This document shows, piece by piece, positions 36,827 to 45,931 of a stretch of DNA of 64,000 nt (position 1 is the first letter of the stretch; every line of letters starts with the position of its first letter). A model generated the notes under the pieces. The model made no database searches. It saw only the letters and a list, made by a program, of their open reading frames with translations, and was not told the origin of the DNA. The translations under genes were made by a program, and so were the position numbers. Location of the stretch: contig NZ_JAGYPH010000002.1 in the NCBI RefSeq assembly GCF_018343525.1, positions 992,001 through 1,056,000 on the forward strand. Direction: 5' to 3'. Source of the DNA: Lederbergia citrea (GTDB lineage: Bacteria; Bacillota; Bacilli; Bacillales; Bacillaceae_C).

Positions 36827-38494
36827 TTATTCTTTGTCTAACCACCATTTACTTGCATGGTAATTCGGATCTTTTGCATGGAACTCATATCCTTTAAGCT
36901 CAGCAGGCATAGCGCGGAACTCTGTTGGATAGTATAGGAACGTATACGGCTGATCTTCAGCCAAGCCTTGTTGGATCTTACCAATCATTTCTTTACGTTT
37001 GTCTTTGTCTCTTTCTTTCAGTTGCTCATCCATCAATTTATCTAGTTCAGGATTAGAATAACCGATGAAGTTTAAGCCTTCTTCAATTTCATTTGTGTGG
37101 AAAATACCACTTGGATCTGGGTCAATTCCCAAGCTCCAACCAAGTACAATTGCGTCAAAATTCCAAACGCCAGGGTCGATATCAGCGATTAAAGAACTGA
37201 ACTCAACAATTTGTGGTTTTACTTCAATGCCAACTTCTTTAAGTTGTTCTTGAATAAGAACTGTGATGTCTTCACGAATTTTGTTACCTTGGTTTGTTTT
37301 TACTTCAAATGAGAATTTTTTGCCGTCTTTTTCAAGAATGCCATCAGCGCCTGGCTTCCATCCTGCATCAGCAAGCATTTTCTTCGCTTTTTCTACGTCA
37401 TACTCAAATTTAGGTACATCAGGGTTATAAGCCCAGCTTAATGGACTTTCAGGCACGTCAGCAACTTCTCCGTTACCATCCATGATGTTCGCAACAATAG
37501 ATTCACGATCGATTGCGTGTGTTAATGCTTGTCGAACTTCTTTGTCTTTGAATAAGTCATTTCTTAAGTTGTAACCGAAGAACGTGTAAGAAAGTGCGAG
37601 TCCTTCTTCAATTTTAATACCTGCAGCGTCAGAGAAATCTTTAACAGACTCAATTTCAGATCCTGGAATACCAGCCCAAAAATCGATGTCACGGTTTTGT
37701 AGTTGTGTCATCATTGCATCATTATCAGGAACAATTTTCATTGTAATTGAATCTAAATGTGGACGTCCACCGTAATAATCGTCAAAAGCTTCTACTTTAA
37801 CATATTCTCCGTCTTTCCACTCAACAAATTTAAATGGACCAGAACCGATTGGGTTTTTCGTATTGAACTTATGCTCACCTAGGTCTTTAATAGGTACTTC
37901 GCCAAGAATATGTTTAGGAAGGATACCATAGCCAAATCCTTCAACAGGGAACTGAGCGTCAACTTGTTTCATATTGAATTGAATTGTTAAGTCATCAACT
38001 TTTTCAACACTTTTTAAATTTGCAAAAGTAGATTTACGTACTCCGTCATAATCTTTGCTCAACGGAATATTATAAGTGAATACAACGTCATCAGCAGTTA
38101 AAGGCTCGCCATCATGGAACTTGATGCCTTCACGAAGTTTGACAGTATAAGTTAGACCATCTTCAGACTCTTCGAATGTTTCAGCCATTCCATTGTCTGT
38201 TGTTGGATTAAATTCTAGATCAGAGCTTAGAAGGCTGTCATAAATAAAACCTTCGATTTCAGAGCTTGTTGCGTCACTTGAATAAAGACTGTTAAACATT
38301 GTAGGTGAACCTGATGAACCGATGATTAAATCTCCGCCATCGACTGGTTCACTGTTTTTTGCTGGTTCTTCTTCTTTTTTACCTGTGTCATTGTTCTTAG
38401 GCGTTTCATTCGCTGTTTCTTTCCCACCGCATGCAGCAAGGAACATAGACAGAACGAGCATCATGCTCACCAAAAGCCAAGCTGGTTTCTTCAT
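36827..38494 (-). CDS. appA: oligopeptide-binding lipoprotein, OppA/AppA type
   Basis: This 555-residue extracytoplasmic protein has the lipobox FLAAC with the cysteine at residue 22, a charged low-complexity linker rich in Lys and Glu, and an SBP_bac_5 fold (AETFEESEDGLTYTVKLREG, KFHDGEPLTADDVVFTYN, LRNDLFKDKEVRQALTHAID). GGGGGGAAAAC precedes the ATG. It lies between appF and appB, as in the B. subtilis appDFABC order. Confidence 0.92.
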   Translation of the reverse strand: MKKPAWLLVSMMLVLSMFLAACGGKETANETPKNNDTGKKEEEPAKNSEPVDGGDLIIGSSGSPTMFNSLYSSDATSSEIEGFIYDSLLSSDLEFNPTTDNGMAETFEESEDGLTYTVKLREGIKFHDGEPLTADDVVFTYNIPLSKDYDGVRKSTFANLKSVEKVDDLTIQFNMKQVDAQFPVEGFGYGILPKHILGEVPIKDLGEHKFNTKNPIGSGPFKFVEWKDGEYVKVEAFDDYYGGRPHLDSITMKIVPDNDAMMTQLQNRDIDFWAGIPGSEIESVKDFSDAAGIKIEEGLALSYTFFGYNLRNDLFKDKEVRQALTHAIDRESIVANIMDGNGEVADVPESPLSWAYNPDVPKFEYDVEKAKKMLADAGWKPGADGILEKDGKKFSFEVKTNQGNKIREDITVLIQEQLKEVGIEVKPQIVEFSSLIADIDPGVWNFDAIVLGWSLGIDPDPSGIFHTNEIEEGLNFIGYSNPELDKLMDEQLKERDKDKRKEMIGKIQQGLAEDQPYTFLYYPTEFRAMPAELKGYEFHAKDPNYHASKWWLDKE

Positions 38495-38587
38495 TGTTTT
38501 CCCCCCATTAATTGTTTTCCATGGAAAAATTGTATACCTTCAAATGCTGAAAACATGAATCACCCCTTTCAAGTAATATATTTATGT

Positions 38588-38638
38588 TTAGCTTCAGCGC
38601 CTTAGGACTAGCAAACGGGGTGCTAAAGCTTTTCCTAT
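38588..38638. repeat. dispersed Bacillus intergenic repeat, copy 3 (short)
   Basis: TTAGCTTCAGCGCCTTAGGA at the left and GCTAAAGCTTTTCCTA at the right match the ends of copies 1, 2 and 4, with the central hairpin reduced. It lies between appF and appA, immediately after the appF stop. Confidence 0.5.
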
Positions 38639-38641
38639 GTC

Positions 38642-39670
38642 TTAATTAGATTGATATAAATGACAGGCAACATAATGTTCAGGTTTTACTTCTTGGAAAA
38701 TTGGAACCTGCTTGCGGCAAATATCCATTGCAGCAGGGCAGCGTGTATGGAATACACAGCCTGTTGGCGGGTTAGCCGGGCTTGGAAGTTCACCTTTTAG
38801 AACGATTCGTTCCCGTTTAGCGGTACCTTTTTTCCTTGGAACCGGTACGGCGGAAAGTAATGCTTGTGTATATGGATGAAGCGGGTCGTCATACAAATCA
38901 GACTTTTTAGCCAATTCCATCATTTTTCCTAAGTACATTACACCGACACGATCACTAATATGGCGAACGATACTGAGGTCATGAGAGATGAAAATATAAG
39001 TTAAACCGAACTCTTCCTGCAAATCTTCCATCAAGTTGACGATTTGCGCTTGAATAGATACATCCAGTGCTGATACAGCTTCGTCTGCAATGATGAGTTC
39101 TGGATTTAATGCAAGTGCGCGAGCAATACCGATCCGTTGGCGCTGCCCCCCGGAAAATTCATGCGGATAACGATTAATAAAAGATGGATTAAATCCAACC
39201 CGATCCAAGAGGTCGGCCAATTTTTCCTCTCGGGTTTTACGATCATACATATTATGAGTAATCATTGGTTCACTTAAAATAGATTTCAATGTTTTCCGCG
39301 GATTCATCGATGCGTATGGATCTTGGAAAATCATTTGAATGTTTTTTCTTACTGAACGGCTTAATTCCCGCTCAGACATACGGGAAATGTCTCTACCTTT
39401 GAAAATAATATTTCCGTCCGTTGGTTCGTAAAGACGGATGAGCGTTCTGCCTGCAGTTGACTTTCCGCAACCAGATTCGCCAACGATCCCAAGTGTTTCG
39501 CCCTTTTTTACATGAAGAGAGATACCATCGACAGCTTTAACGTGACCAACGGTTTTTTGAAATATGCCTGCTTTAATTGGAAAGTGTTTTTTTAAATTAT
39601 TTACCTCTAGCAAATATTCTGAATCTTTAGCGGTGACGAAATTATGTTGTTTCTCCATTGTTGTCGTCAT
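38642..39670 (-). CDS. appF: oligopeptide ABC transporter ATPase, OppF/AppF type
   Basis: This 342-residue ATPase has Walker A GESGCGKST, signature FSGGQRQRIGIARAL and Walker B ELIIADEAVSALD. The oligopeptide-type C-terminal domain has HPYTQALLSAVPVP and the cysteine cluster CVFHTRCPAAMDIC. It overlaps appD by 4 bp. It energises AppBC together with AppD. Confidence 0.93.
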   Translation of the reverse strand: MTTTMEKQHNFVTAKDSEYLLEVNNLKKHFPIKAGIFQKTVGHVKAVDGISLHVKKGETLGIVGESGCGKSTAGRTLIRLYEPTDGNIIFKGRDISRMSERELSRSVRKNIQMIFQDPYASMNPRKTLKSILSEPMITHNMYDRKTREEKLADLLDRVGFNPSFINRYPHEFSGGQRQRIGIARALALNPELIIADEAVSALDVSIQAQIVNLMEDLQEEFGLTYIFISHDLSIVRHISDRVGVMYLGKMMELAKKSDLYDDPLHPYTQALLSAVPVPRKKGTAKRERIVLKGELPSPANPPTGCVFHTRCPAAMDICRKQVPIFQEVKPEHYVACHLYQSN

Positions 39671-40650
39671 GCTTTCGCCTCCTCTTTATCGTATAAAAAG
39701 CAGCGCACTGAACGTTCTCCGTCTACCGCCATTAAGCTTGGCACTTCCTCGAGACAGCGACCAAAAGCATGTGGACAACGAGGAGCAAAGCGACAACCTT
39801 TAGGAAAGTTTTCCGGTGATGGTACATTTCCTTGAATAGGTATTAAGCGGTCAGCATCTCCTTCAACGGAAGGAATAGATTCCATTAAGCCGACAGTATA
39901 CGGATGAAGAGGTTCGTCGAAAAGCTGATCGACAGGCGCTTCTTCTACGACTTGTCCGCAATACATCACGAGTACTTTATCAGCAATGTCCGAAACGACA
40001 CCCAAATCATGCGTAATAATAAGAATCGATGTGTCAAACTTATCACTAAGTTCTTTCATTAAATCCAATATTTGCGCTTGGATTGTAACGTCGAGTGCAG
40101 TTGTCGGTTCATCGGCAATCAGCAGCTTTGGATCACAGCTCATTGCCATTGCAATCATGACCCGCTGTCTCATTCCACCAGATAAACGGTGAGGGTAATC
40201 ATTAATAATTTCCTCTGCGCGCGAAAAACCGACCATTTTTAATAAGTCAATTGCTTTTCTGGTCGCTTCTTTTTTAGACATTTTTTTATGATACATAAGC
40301 ACTTCTCTAATTTGTTCCCCTATCGTCAACACAGGGTTTAGAGATGTCATTGGTTCTTGGAAAATCATTGAAATATCATTTCCGCGAACATGGCACATTT
40401 CCTCTTCCGATAATTTTACCAAATCGGTACCGTCAAATAATATTTCACCATCGACAATTTTTCCCGGTGGGCTCGGAATCAATTTCATGAGAGAGAGAGA
40501 AGTGATACTCTTTCCAGAGCCAGATTCACCAACAAGCGCGACAGTTTCACCTTTATTGATCTTAATATCAACGCCATCTACAGCGGGGATAACTTTTTTT
40601 CTATTGAAAAAATGCGTTTTTAAATTTTTGACTTCCAGCAAAGTTGCCAA
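39667..40650 (-). CDS. appD: oligopeptide ABC transporter ATPase, OppD/AppD type
   Basis: This 327-residue ATPase has Walker A GESGSGKS, signature LSGGMRQRVMIAMAM and Walker B KLLIADEPTTALD. The C-terminal oligopeptide domain has HPYTVGLMESIPS and GCRFAPRCPHAFGRC. The start is TTG at 40650 with AAGGATGG upstream. First gene of the operon; gene order D-F-A-B-C matches app and not opp. Confidence 0.92.
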   Translation of the reverse strand: MATLLEVKNLKTHFFNRKKVIPAVDGVDIKINKGETVALVGESGSGKSITSLSLMKLIPSPPGKIVDGEILFDGTDLVKLSEEEMCHVRGNDISMIFQEPMTSLNPVLTIGEQIREVLMYHKKMSKKEATRKAIDLLKMVGFSRAEEIINDYPHRLSGGMRQRVMIAMAMSCDPKLLIADEPTTALDVTIQAQILDLMKELSDKFDTSILIITHDLGVVSDIADKVLVMYCGQVVEEAPVDQLFDEPLHPYTVGLMESIPSVEGDADRLIPIQGNVPSPENFPKGCRFAPRCPHAFGRCLEEVPSLMAVDGERSVRCFLYDKEEAKA

Positions 40651-40769
40651 TCTATAGTCACCATCCTTGTTTCTAAACTATCTAAATAATTACGATATTA
40701 ATAGATTGTATATTAAAAAAACGAAAATGTAAGCCTTTTAAAAGAAAAAGTACTATTTCAATATATTAA

Positions 40770-40784
40770 AATTTTCTGTAAAGG
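40770..40784. promoter_or_regulatory. CodY-box-like sequence upstream of appD
   Basis: AATTTTCTGTAAAGG matches the CodY consensus AATTTTCWGAAAATT at 12 of 15 positions. It lies about 120 bp before appD. Peptide transporters are common CodY targets in Bacillus, so nutrient control is plausible. The rest of the AT-rich gap 40651-41074 holds no coding frame that I can support. Confidence 0.4.
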
Positions 40785-41074
40785 GGTCCATCTATATGTA
40801 TAATATTACAGATTAATTACGAAAACAATAGCTTTTTTTGGCACTATTGGTATGACTTATACCTCTATTTGAACTTTTCTAATAAATTTTAATCGTGAAT
40901 ATTGAGAAAAAATAGTTGCTTAAATGTTTGCTTTTTTCGAATTGACTAAAATTTAGTGTGAAATCCAGCATTTCTTCCTAGATTATCATAATATTCAATA
41001 ATATACTAATAAAATAACGAGTCTTTATTAGTATATTTGAATTAAAGTTTATAGTTAAAAGGATGGAGAACGAT

Positions 41075-41200
41075 ATGAATTGGATTTTGAAAACCTTTGA
41101 TGAATTATCAACGACTGAATTATATGAAATTTGCCAGGAAAGAGTAAATGTTTTTGTTGTGGAACAGAATGGTCCTTATCCTGAATTAGATGGATATTGA
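41075..41200 (+). pseudogene. truncated ElaA-like GNAT acetyltransferase (N-terminal fragment)
   Basis: This frame of 41 codons starts at an ATG with a good site (AAGGATGGAGA) and encodes LKTFDELSTTELYEICQERV, then FVVEQNGPYPELDG and a stop. That matches the N-terminus of ElaA-type acetyltransferases, which run to about 150 residues. After the stop only 20 bp separate it from a terminator, so the catalytic GNAT core is absent. Probably a deletion remnant. Confidence 0.75.
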
Positions 41201-41219
41201 TATGATTTTACATTTAGAA

Positions 41220-41248
41220 AAGGCCGCTCTCGATTGAGAGCGGCCTTT
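41220..41248. terminator. bidirectional terminator after the elaA remnant
   Basis: AAGGCCGCTCTC pairs with GAGAGCGGCCTT around GATT. It serves both the truncated gene and the convergent small membrane protein gene. Confidence 0.88.
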
Positions 41249-41250
41249 CT

Positions 41251-41397
41251 TTATCCCGTACGTCTGCCTGATATGAGGTTGAAAATAAATACGATTACTG
41301 CTGCTACGAGCAAGATATGGATTAATCCACCGCCAACTTTAGTAATAAAGCCAAGCAACCATAGAACAACTAAAATACCAATTATCGTCCAAAGCAT
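41251..41397 (-). CDS. small lmo0937-family membrane protein
   Basis: This 48-residue protein was read directly from the minus strand. It begins MLWTIIGILVVLWLLGFITK, continues VGGGLIHILLVAAVIVFIFN and ends LISGRRTG. That is two helices joined by a glycine-rich turn, the pattern of the lmo0937 family of Firmicutes. AAAGGAC precedes the ATG at 41397. Function unknown; such proteins are often stress-induced. Confidence 0.88.
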   Translation of the reverse strand: MLWTIIGILVVLWLLGFITKVGGGLIHILLVAAVIVFIFNLISGRRTG

Positions 41398-41572
41398 AAT
41401 CAAAGTCCTTTCTTTTGCTGTATTTATTGCTTAACTATAAATTACCCATTAAGAAATAATTGAAACCTCTATCTTTTAAAAAGGTGAAACTTGGAAGGGG
41501 ATTAACGAGAGTTTTTGATGAAAAGAAAAGGGGAATAGCAAGGTATTGAGGACGAAGCTTGGGGGTTAATGG

Positions 41573-43033
41573 ATGATCAACTGGTATAAAAATAAACTCG
41601 GCATGAAAGGGAAAGTTTTAGTTATTGCATTTAGTTTATTTTTTCTTATCTATATTGGGACAATTATTTATCATGAGAATAAAACGCTGCCTGAGGGTAC
41701 TTCATATGAAGGGGAAATTCACTATTTACCAGCTGATGAAGTTCGCTTTTTATACGATTTGACATATAAAGATGGAAAGCAATTGAAAAAAGAGCAGCAG
41801 ATTTTCAAAAGTGTATTTCAAGCAATTGATGAAGCGGATCAATTTATTGTTTTGGACTTTTTTCTATACAATGACTATTACGATCATGAGCTGAGTTTTC
41901 CAAAGTTAAGTTCTACCTTAACGGAAAAATTAATTCATAAGAAGCTGGAAAATCCTGAAATAGAGATTGTAGTCATAACAGATGAAATAAATACATCATA
42001 TGGTTCGCATCATAATTGGCAGTTTGAAAAACTTAAGGAAAATGATATAGATGTATTAATTACAAATGTAAATACGTTGAGAGATTCGAATCCTCTATAT
42101 TCTGCTATTTGGAGGATGTTCATTCAATGGTTTGGAGAACAAGGAAAAGGAAGTATTCCGAATTTAATGGCTGACCAAGCACCTGACATGACGATTCGCT
42201 CGTATTTAAAGTTATTGAATGTTAAAGCGAATCATCGTAAAACAGTTGCAACAGATAAAACAGCGCTCGTTTTATCTGGCAACCCTCATGATGCGAGTGC
42301 CAATCATTCTAATATTGGTTTCCAAGTAAATGGTCCGATTATTGGCGATCTACTTAAGTCAGAACAAGCTGCAGCTAATTTAGCTGGCGGACGAAAATTG
42401 CCAGATTATCAAAAAAATCGCGAACCATCTGAATCTGGTGACATTCGTGTACAGCTTATTACCGAAGGGAAGGTTTCGCGAGCCGTTATCGAGGCAATTG
42501 AAAGCACTAATGCAAATGATGAGATTTGGATGGCCATGTTCTACTTAGCTGAACGACAAGTGATTGAAGCACTCTTGGCTGCAAATGAAAGGGGGGTAAA
42601 TATAAAACTAATTTTGGATCCGAACGAAAATGCTTTTGGCGCGAAAAAAACGGGATTGCCGAACAGACCAGTTGCCAGGGAGTTGAACGAAAAAACAGAG
42701 GGGCAGATTGGCATCCGCTGGTATAATACGACGGAGGAACAATATCATCCAAAGCTGTTGTATATAAAAAAGAATGATGAATCTGTGATCATTGGTGGAT
42801 CAACAAATTTCACAACAAGAAATATGGATGATTTTAATCTTGAGACGAATCTTTTAATAAAAACACCTGCCGATTCTGAAATGGTGGAAGGTCTCGACCA
42901 TTATTTCAAACGGCAGTGGGAAAATATGGACGGCGAGTTTACCTTGGACTTTGAAGCATATCAAGATGTTCTCACGCCGATGCAACGGCTCGTCTATACA
43001 CTTCAAAAATGGCTTTATTTTACTACTTACTGA
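41573..43033 (+). CDS. phospholipase D-like (cardiolipin synthase-type) membrane protein
   Basis: This 486-residue protein has an N-terminal membrane helix (KVLVIAFSLFFLIYIGTI) and two PLD domains. HKD motif 1 is ANHRKTVATDKTALVLSGN (near residue 222) and motif 2 is QYHPKLLYIKKNDESVIIGG (near residue 400), with STNFTTRNMDDFNLETNL after it. Cardiolipin synthases have two amino-terminal helices, and this has only one, so another phosphodiesterase or transferase role is possible. GGGGG precedes the ATG. Confidence 0.85.
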   Translation: MINWYKNKLGMKGKVLVIAFSLFFLIYIGTIIYHENKTLPEGTSYEGEIHYLPADEVRFLYDLTYKDGKQLKKEQQIFKSVFQAIDEADQFIVLDFFLYNDYYDHELSFPKLSSTLTEKLIHKKLENPEIEIVVITDEINTSYGSHHNWQFEKLKENDIDVLITNVNTLRDSNPLYSAIWRMFIQWFGEQGKGSIPNLMADQAPDMTIRSYLKLLNVKANHRKTVATDKTALVLSGNPHDASANHSNIGFQVNGPIIGDLLKSEQAAANLAGGRKLPDYQKNREPSESGDIRVQLITEGKVSRAVIEAIESTNANDEIWMAMFYLAERQVIEALLAANERGVNIKLILDPNENAFGAKKTGLPNRPVARELNEKTEGQIGIRWYNTTEEQYHPKLLYIKKNDESVIIGGSTNFTTRNMDDFNLETNLLIKTPADSEMVEGLDHYFKRQWENMDGEFTLDFEAYQDVLTPMQRLVYTLQKWLYFTTY

Positions 43034-43063
43034 GAGGGGACTCTCAATGGAAGGAAAAGTAGG

Positions 43064-43098
43064 AGGGACAGGTTCATTTGAACCTGTCCACATTTTAT
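43064..43098. terminator. terminator hairpin of the GGACAGG...CCTGTCC repeat type, copy 2
   Basis: GGACAGGTTCA pairs with TGAACCTGTCC around TT. It is nearly the same sequence as the hairpin at 23870, and lies between convergent genes so it may act in both directions. Confidence 0.8.
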
Positions 43099-43412
43099 TT
43101 AACGCTGTCTAGAAATTCGTTTACTTGTTCAGGGGATTTTGCTTTGGCACTATGCAAGTGTGCTGTTTTTTCGCCGTTTTGGAAAATCAACAAGCTTGGA
43201 ATGCCCATCACTGAATATTTTTCAGCGATTTCCGGGAATTGGTCTCTGTCCATTTCAAACCATGTATATTGCTTGTTCGCTTCAACAATATCTCCGATAA
43301 ACATGTCCATTCGCTTGCAGTCAGGACACCAGTCCGCTTCAAACTTTACGATGACAGGTTCATTGCTTGAAATAATTTCTTCAAACTGCTCATTACTTTT
43401 AATTGCTTCCAT
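43095..43412 (-). CDS. ydbP: thioredoxin-like protein (YdbP type)
   Basis: This 105-residue cytoplasmic protein has a thioredoxin fold with the active site FEADWCPDCKRM (C-P-D-C instead of C-G-P-C) and the cis-proline loop VMGIPSLLIFQNGEK. The residues between the cysteines suggest a specialised redox potential. AAAGGAGG precedes the ATG. The overall pattern matches B. subtilis YdbP as I recall it. Confidence 0.85.
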   Translation of the reverse strand: MEAIKSNEQFEEIISSNEPVIVKFEADWCPDCKRMDMFIGDIVEANKQYTWFEMDRDQFPEIAEKYSVMGIPSLLIFQNGEKTAHLHSAKAKSPEQVNEFLDSVK

Positions 43413-43600
43413 TGATAAACCTCCTTTTTTCTCATTGTAAAAGTTATGTCTACTTGATTCAATTTTTATGACTTTGTTCTCCTATACAATTGTTCTTTAA
43501 TTTGTTCCTTTTTATGTTTCCTCAGATTCGGTATAATGTTAAGATGACATGTATACATTTTTTTATGTATGCAATTTATAGATAAAGAGGAGACGAAGTG

Positions 43601-44776
43601 ATGACTTCTCAAAACAAACTAATCCCGAAAATTGATTATGGAATTATTTTATCATTAATGCTAATGGCGATCGTTAGCTTCGCAGCTATATATAGTTCAC
43701 AGTCAACAGGTCAATATGTAGCGAATTTTCTTTTGCAACAAGTCATGTGGTATGTAATCGGCACGATTGTGATTATTGTCATGATTCAGTTTGATTCTGA
43801 ACAACTACAAAAAATCACTTGGTATATGTATGGATTTGGCTTATTATTATTAATTGTTTTATTTCTCGCCCCTAATACAACGTTTACTCCTATTAGGAAT
43901 GGAGCGCAAAGCTGGTTTGTCATCAAGGGAGTTGGGGCAATTCAGCCATCTGAGCTGATGAAAGTCTTTACCATTCTCGCTCTAGCCAAAGTTGCAGCGG
44001 ACCATCATCAGAAGTTTATTGTGAAGTCAGTTAAAACAGATTTTTGGCTGATGATTAAAATTGGCGTGGTTGTCGCTTTGCCGGTAGCTTTCATCATGAA
44101 ACAACCTGACCTTGGTACGTCACTCGTTTTTCTCGCCATTTTCCTAGGAATTGTATTAGTATCAGGGATTACTTGGAAGCTTTTGGTGCCTATATTTACT
44201 ATCGTCTCTTTAGTAGGTGGAACGGTCATGTATTTCGCAATAGCGAAACCGCATCTACTGAAATACATTGGCGTTCAGCAATACCAGTTTAAACGGATCT
44301 ATTCGTGGCTTGATCCATACACATATCAATCTAATGAAGGATTTCAACTTGTAAAATCTTTACTTGCGATTGGTTCGGGTCAAACGAGTGGAAAAGGTTT
44401 TAGAAACAGGGAAGTGTATATGCCAGAAAGTCATTCCGACTTCATATTCAGTACGATTGGCGAGGAGTTTGGATTTATTGGCGGAAGTATTGTTGTCAGC
44501 TTGTTTTTTATGTTAATCTATCAAATCACCAGAACAGGCTTGAATACTAAAAATCCGTTTTATTCCTACATTTGTGTAGGAGTGATTTGCATGATTGCCT
44601 TTCATGTGTTCCAAAATATTGGAATGACTATTGGCTTGTTGCCAATCACAGGAATTCCACTTCCTTTTATTAGCTACGGAGGAAGTTCTTTACTCGGCAA
44701 TATGCTTGCAATGGGCATCATCTTATCCATTCAGTACCATTATAAGAAATATATGTTTTCTTCTGAGGAAGAATGA
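43601..44776 (+). CDS. rodA: SEDS peptidoglycan glycosyltransferase RodA
   Basis: This 391-residue protein has ten predicted helices. SEDS family features are present: IRNGAQSWFVIKGVGAIQPS followed by ELMKVF, KQPDLGTSL with the catalytic aspartate, SHSDFIFSTIGEEFGFIGGS and GIPLPFISYGGSSLLGNMLA. It polymerises glycan strands for cell elongation. ATG at 43601 is used; a GTG directly before it is too near AAAGAGGAGA. FtsW or SpoVE is excluded mainly by length and the lack of a C-terminal tail. Confidence 0.88.
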   Translation: MTSQNKLIPKIDYGIILSLMLMAIVSFAAIYSSQSTGQYVANFLLQQVMWYVIGTIVIIVMIQFDSEQLQKITWYMYGFGLLLLIVLFLAPNTTFTPIRNGAQSWFVIKGVGAIQPSELMKVFTILALAKVAADHHQKFIVKSVKTDFWLMIKIGVVVALPVAFIMKQPDLGTSLVFLAIFLGIVLVSGITWKLLVPIFTIVSLVGGTVMYFAIAKPHLLKYIGVQQYQFKRIYSWLDPYTYQSNEGFQLVKSLLAIGSGQTSGKGFRNREVYMPESHSDFIFSTIGEEFGFIGGSIVVSLFFMLIYQITRTGLNTKNPFYSYICVGVICMIAFHVFQNIGMTIGLLPITGIPLPFISYGGSSLLGNMLAMGIILSIQYHYKKYMFSSEEE

Positions 44777-44814
44777 GAGAAGGCTGTCCCAAAGTAGGGG
44801 CAACCTTCTCTTTT
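44777..44814 (+). terminator. intrinsic terminator after rodA
   Basis: GAGAAGG-CTGTCCC pairs with GGGGCAA-CCTTCTC around AAAGTA, followed by TTTT. Confidence 0.85.
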
Positions 44815-44830
44815 CGTATCGGAAGATATA

Positions 44831-44875
44831 CGTCTAGCTATGAAACGTCGCTAAATGGGCGCTAGCGCTTTTCTA
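44831..44875. repeat. dispersed Bacillus intergenic repeat, copy 4 (short)
   Basis: CGTCTAGCTATGAAACGTCG at the left and GGGCGCTAGCGCTTTTCTA at the right. The terminal CTA is the stop codon (TAG) of the germination lipoprotein gene on the minus strand, the same relation as at 24004. Confidence 0.55.
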
Positions 44876-45931
44876 TTCCACAGTACCAGATTCGGTAATG
44901 ATTACCTTTGAATGAATTTTGAACGTTACATTTGCATATTGATCCTTCCACTTCTTGTCGTCAAAATCTCTGTTTTGCTGCATAAATTTGCGCTGTATGC
45001 CAACAGGGTCAATCTTCCTTTCTTGAAAATCCTTAAGTAATTGTAAACATTCGGCTTCAACCTTTTTTTCAAATCCCTTTTTAATTTTTTCAATCGTTTT
45101 AGGATCCACTCTTTTGCCTGTATATCTTTCAACGACTCCTCTCAATTTATAGTCTATATGAACAGTTAACGTATCATAATCTGTGGAAATAGACGTTTTT
45201 GTTTTAACATCGTGCACGATTGCACTATTTTTGCCAATCTTTACATTAATGCTGCTTTTATTATGTTGATCGACTAAAAGTTTAAAATAAAACATCTGAT
45301 CTGCAGGTATTGAGTGAACAAGCTTTTTATCGTCGAAAATACCAAGCCCGATAATTTGAAGCTTGTCTTCCCCCTTTTTCCTCAAAATCGGTAAGTAAGC
45401 GCCCTTTCCTTTCTGAAAAAAATCAGAGGCAAACAAATGTAAATTCGTTTTCGGGATGTCACGATAGTCCACATTATGTTCGATCAATTTGGAAATGTAC
45501 TGGCCATTTCCCTTATTTTCGTAATTTCCCGAGAGCAGTTCCCTAACCGGCTCTTCCGTCAGTACTATATATAGCCTGGCACCCATATCCGCTCTTCTTT
45601 GCAATGTATCGATGACAGGATACATTCCCTTCCCAGCGACTGTTTTACCGATGACAATTACATCTATGTCACCAAGCATGACGGGTCTGTTTGCTTCCCG
45701 GTCCAAATGATCGCTAATATCCTCATCTTTGTTTAAGGTCATTTCTAACCTTTTATTCTCTACTTTTTTATCTGGTGTGTAATAGTGATAAATAGCTGTT
45801 ATCTGCATTTTATCATCAATAAAGTCAATGCCGACAATAGTTACTAAGTCTAATTCATCAATGATTTTTGTATGAACACATCCAAATAAAAAAGGTAGCA
45901 GCAAAAGATACATGATGTATTTATTTTTCAC
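44873..45931 (-). CDS. Ger(x)C family spore germination lipoprotein (GerC type)
   Basis: This 352-residue lipoprotein has a signal peptide ending LLPFLFGC with the cysteine at residue 18. The mature part starts IIDELDLVTIVGIDFIDDK, and the C-terminal Ger(x)C domain has GLGIFDDKKLVHSI and ends TFKIHSKVIITESGTVE. It is the third gene of a gerABC-type operon on the minus strand, overlapping the second by 11 bp. Its C-terminal stop codon comes from a dispersed repeat. Confidence 0.92.
   Translation of the reverse strand: MKNKYIMYLLLLPFLFGCVHTKIIDELDLVTIVGIDFIDDKMQITAIYHYYTPDKKVENKRLEMTLNKDEDISDHLDREANRPVMLGDIDVIVIGKTVAGKGMYPVIDTLQRRADMGARLYIVLTEEPVRELLSGNYENKGNGQYISKLIEHNVDYRDIPKTNLHLFASDFFQKGKGAYLPILRKKGEDKLQIIGLGIFDDKKLVHSIPADQMFYFKLLVDQHNKSSINVKIGKNSAIVHDVKTKTSISTDYDTLTVHIDYKLRGVVERYTGKRVDPKTIEKIKKGFEKKVEAECLQLLKDFQERKIDPVGIQRKFMQQNRDFDDKKWKDQYANVTFKIHSKVIITESGTVE

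Noticed and set aside
43601..44776. FtsW or SpoVE identity for the SEDS protein
   Set aside because: Length, absence of a C-terminal tail and lack of cell-division or mur genes nearby favour RodA, though a SEDS tree would be decisive.
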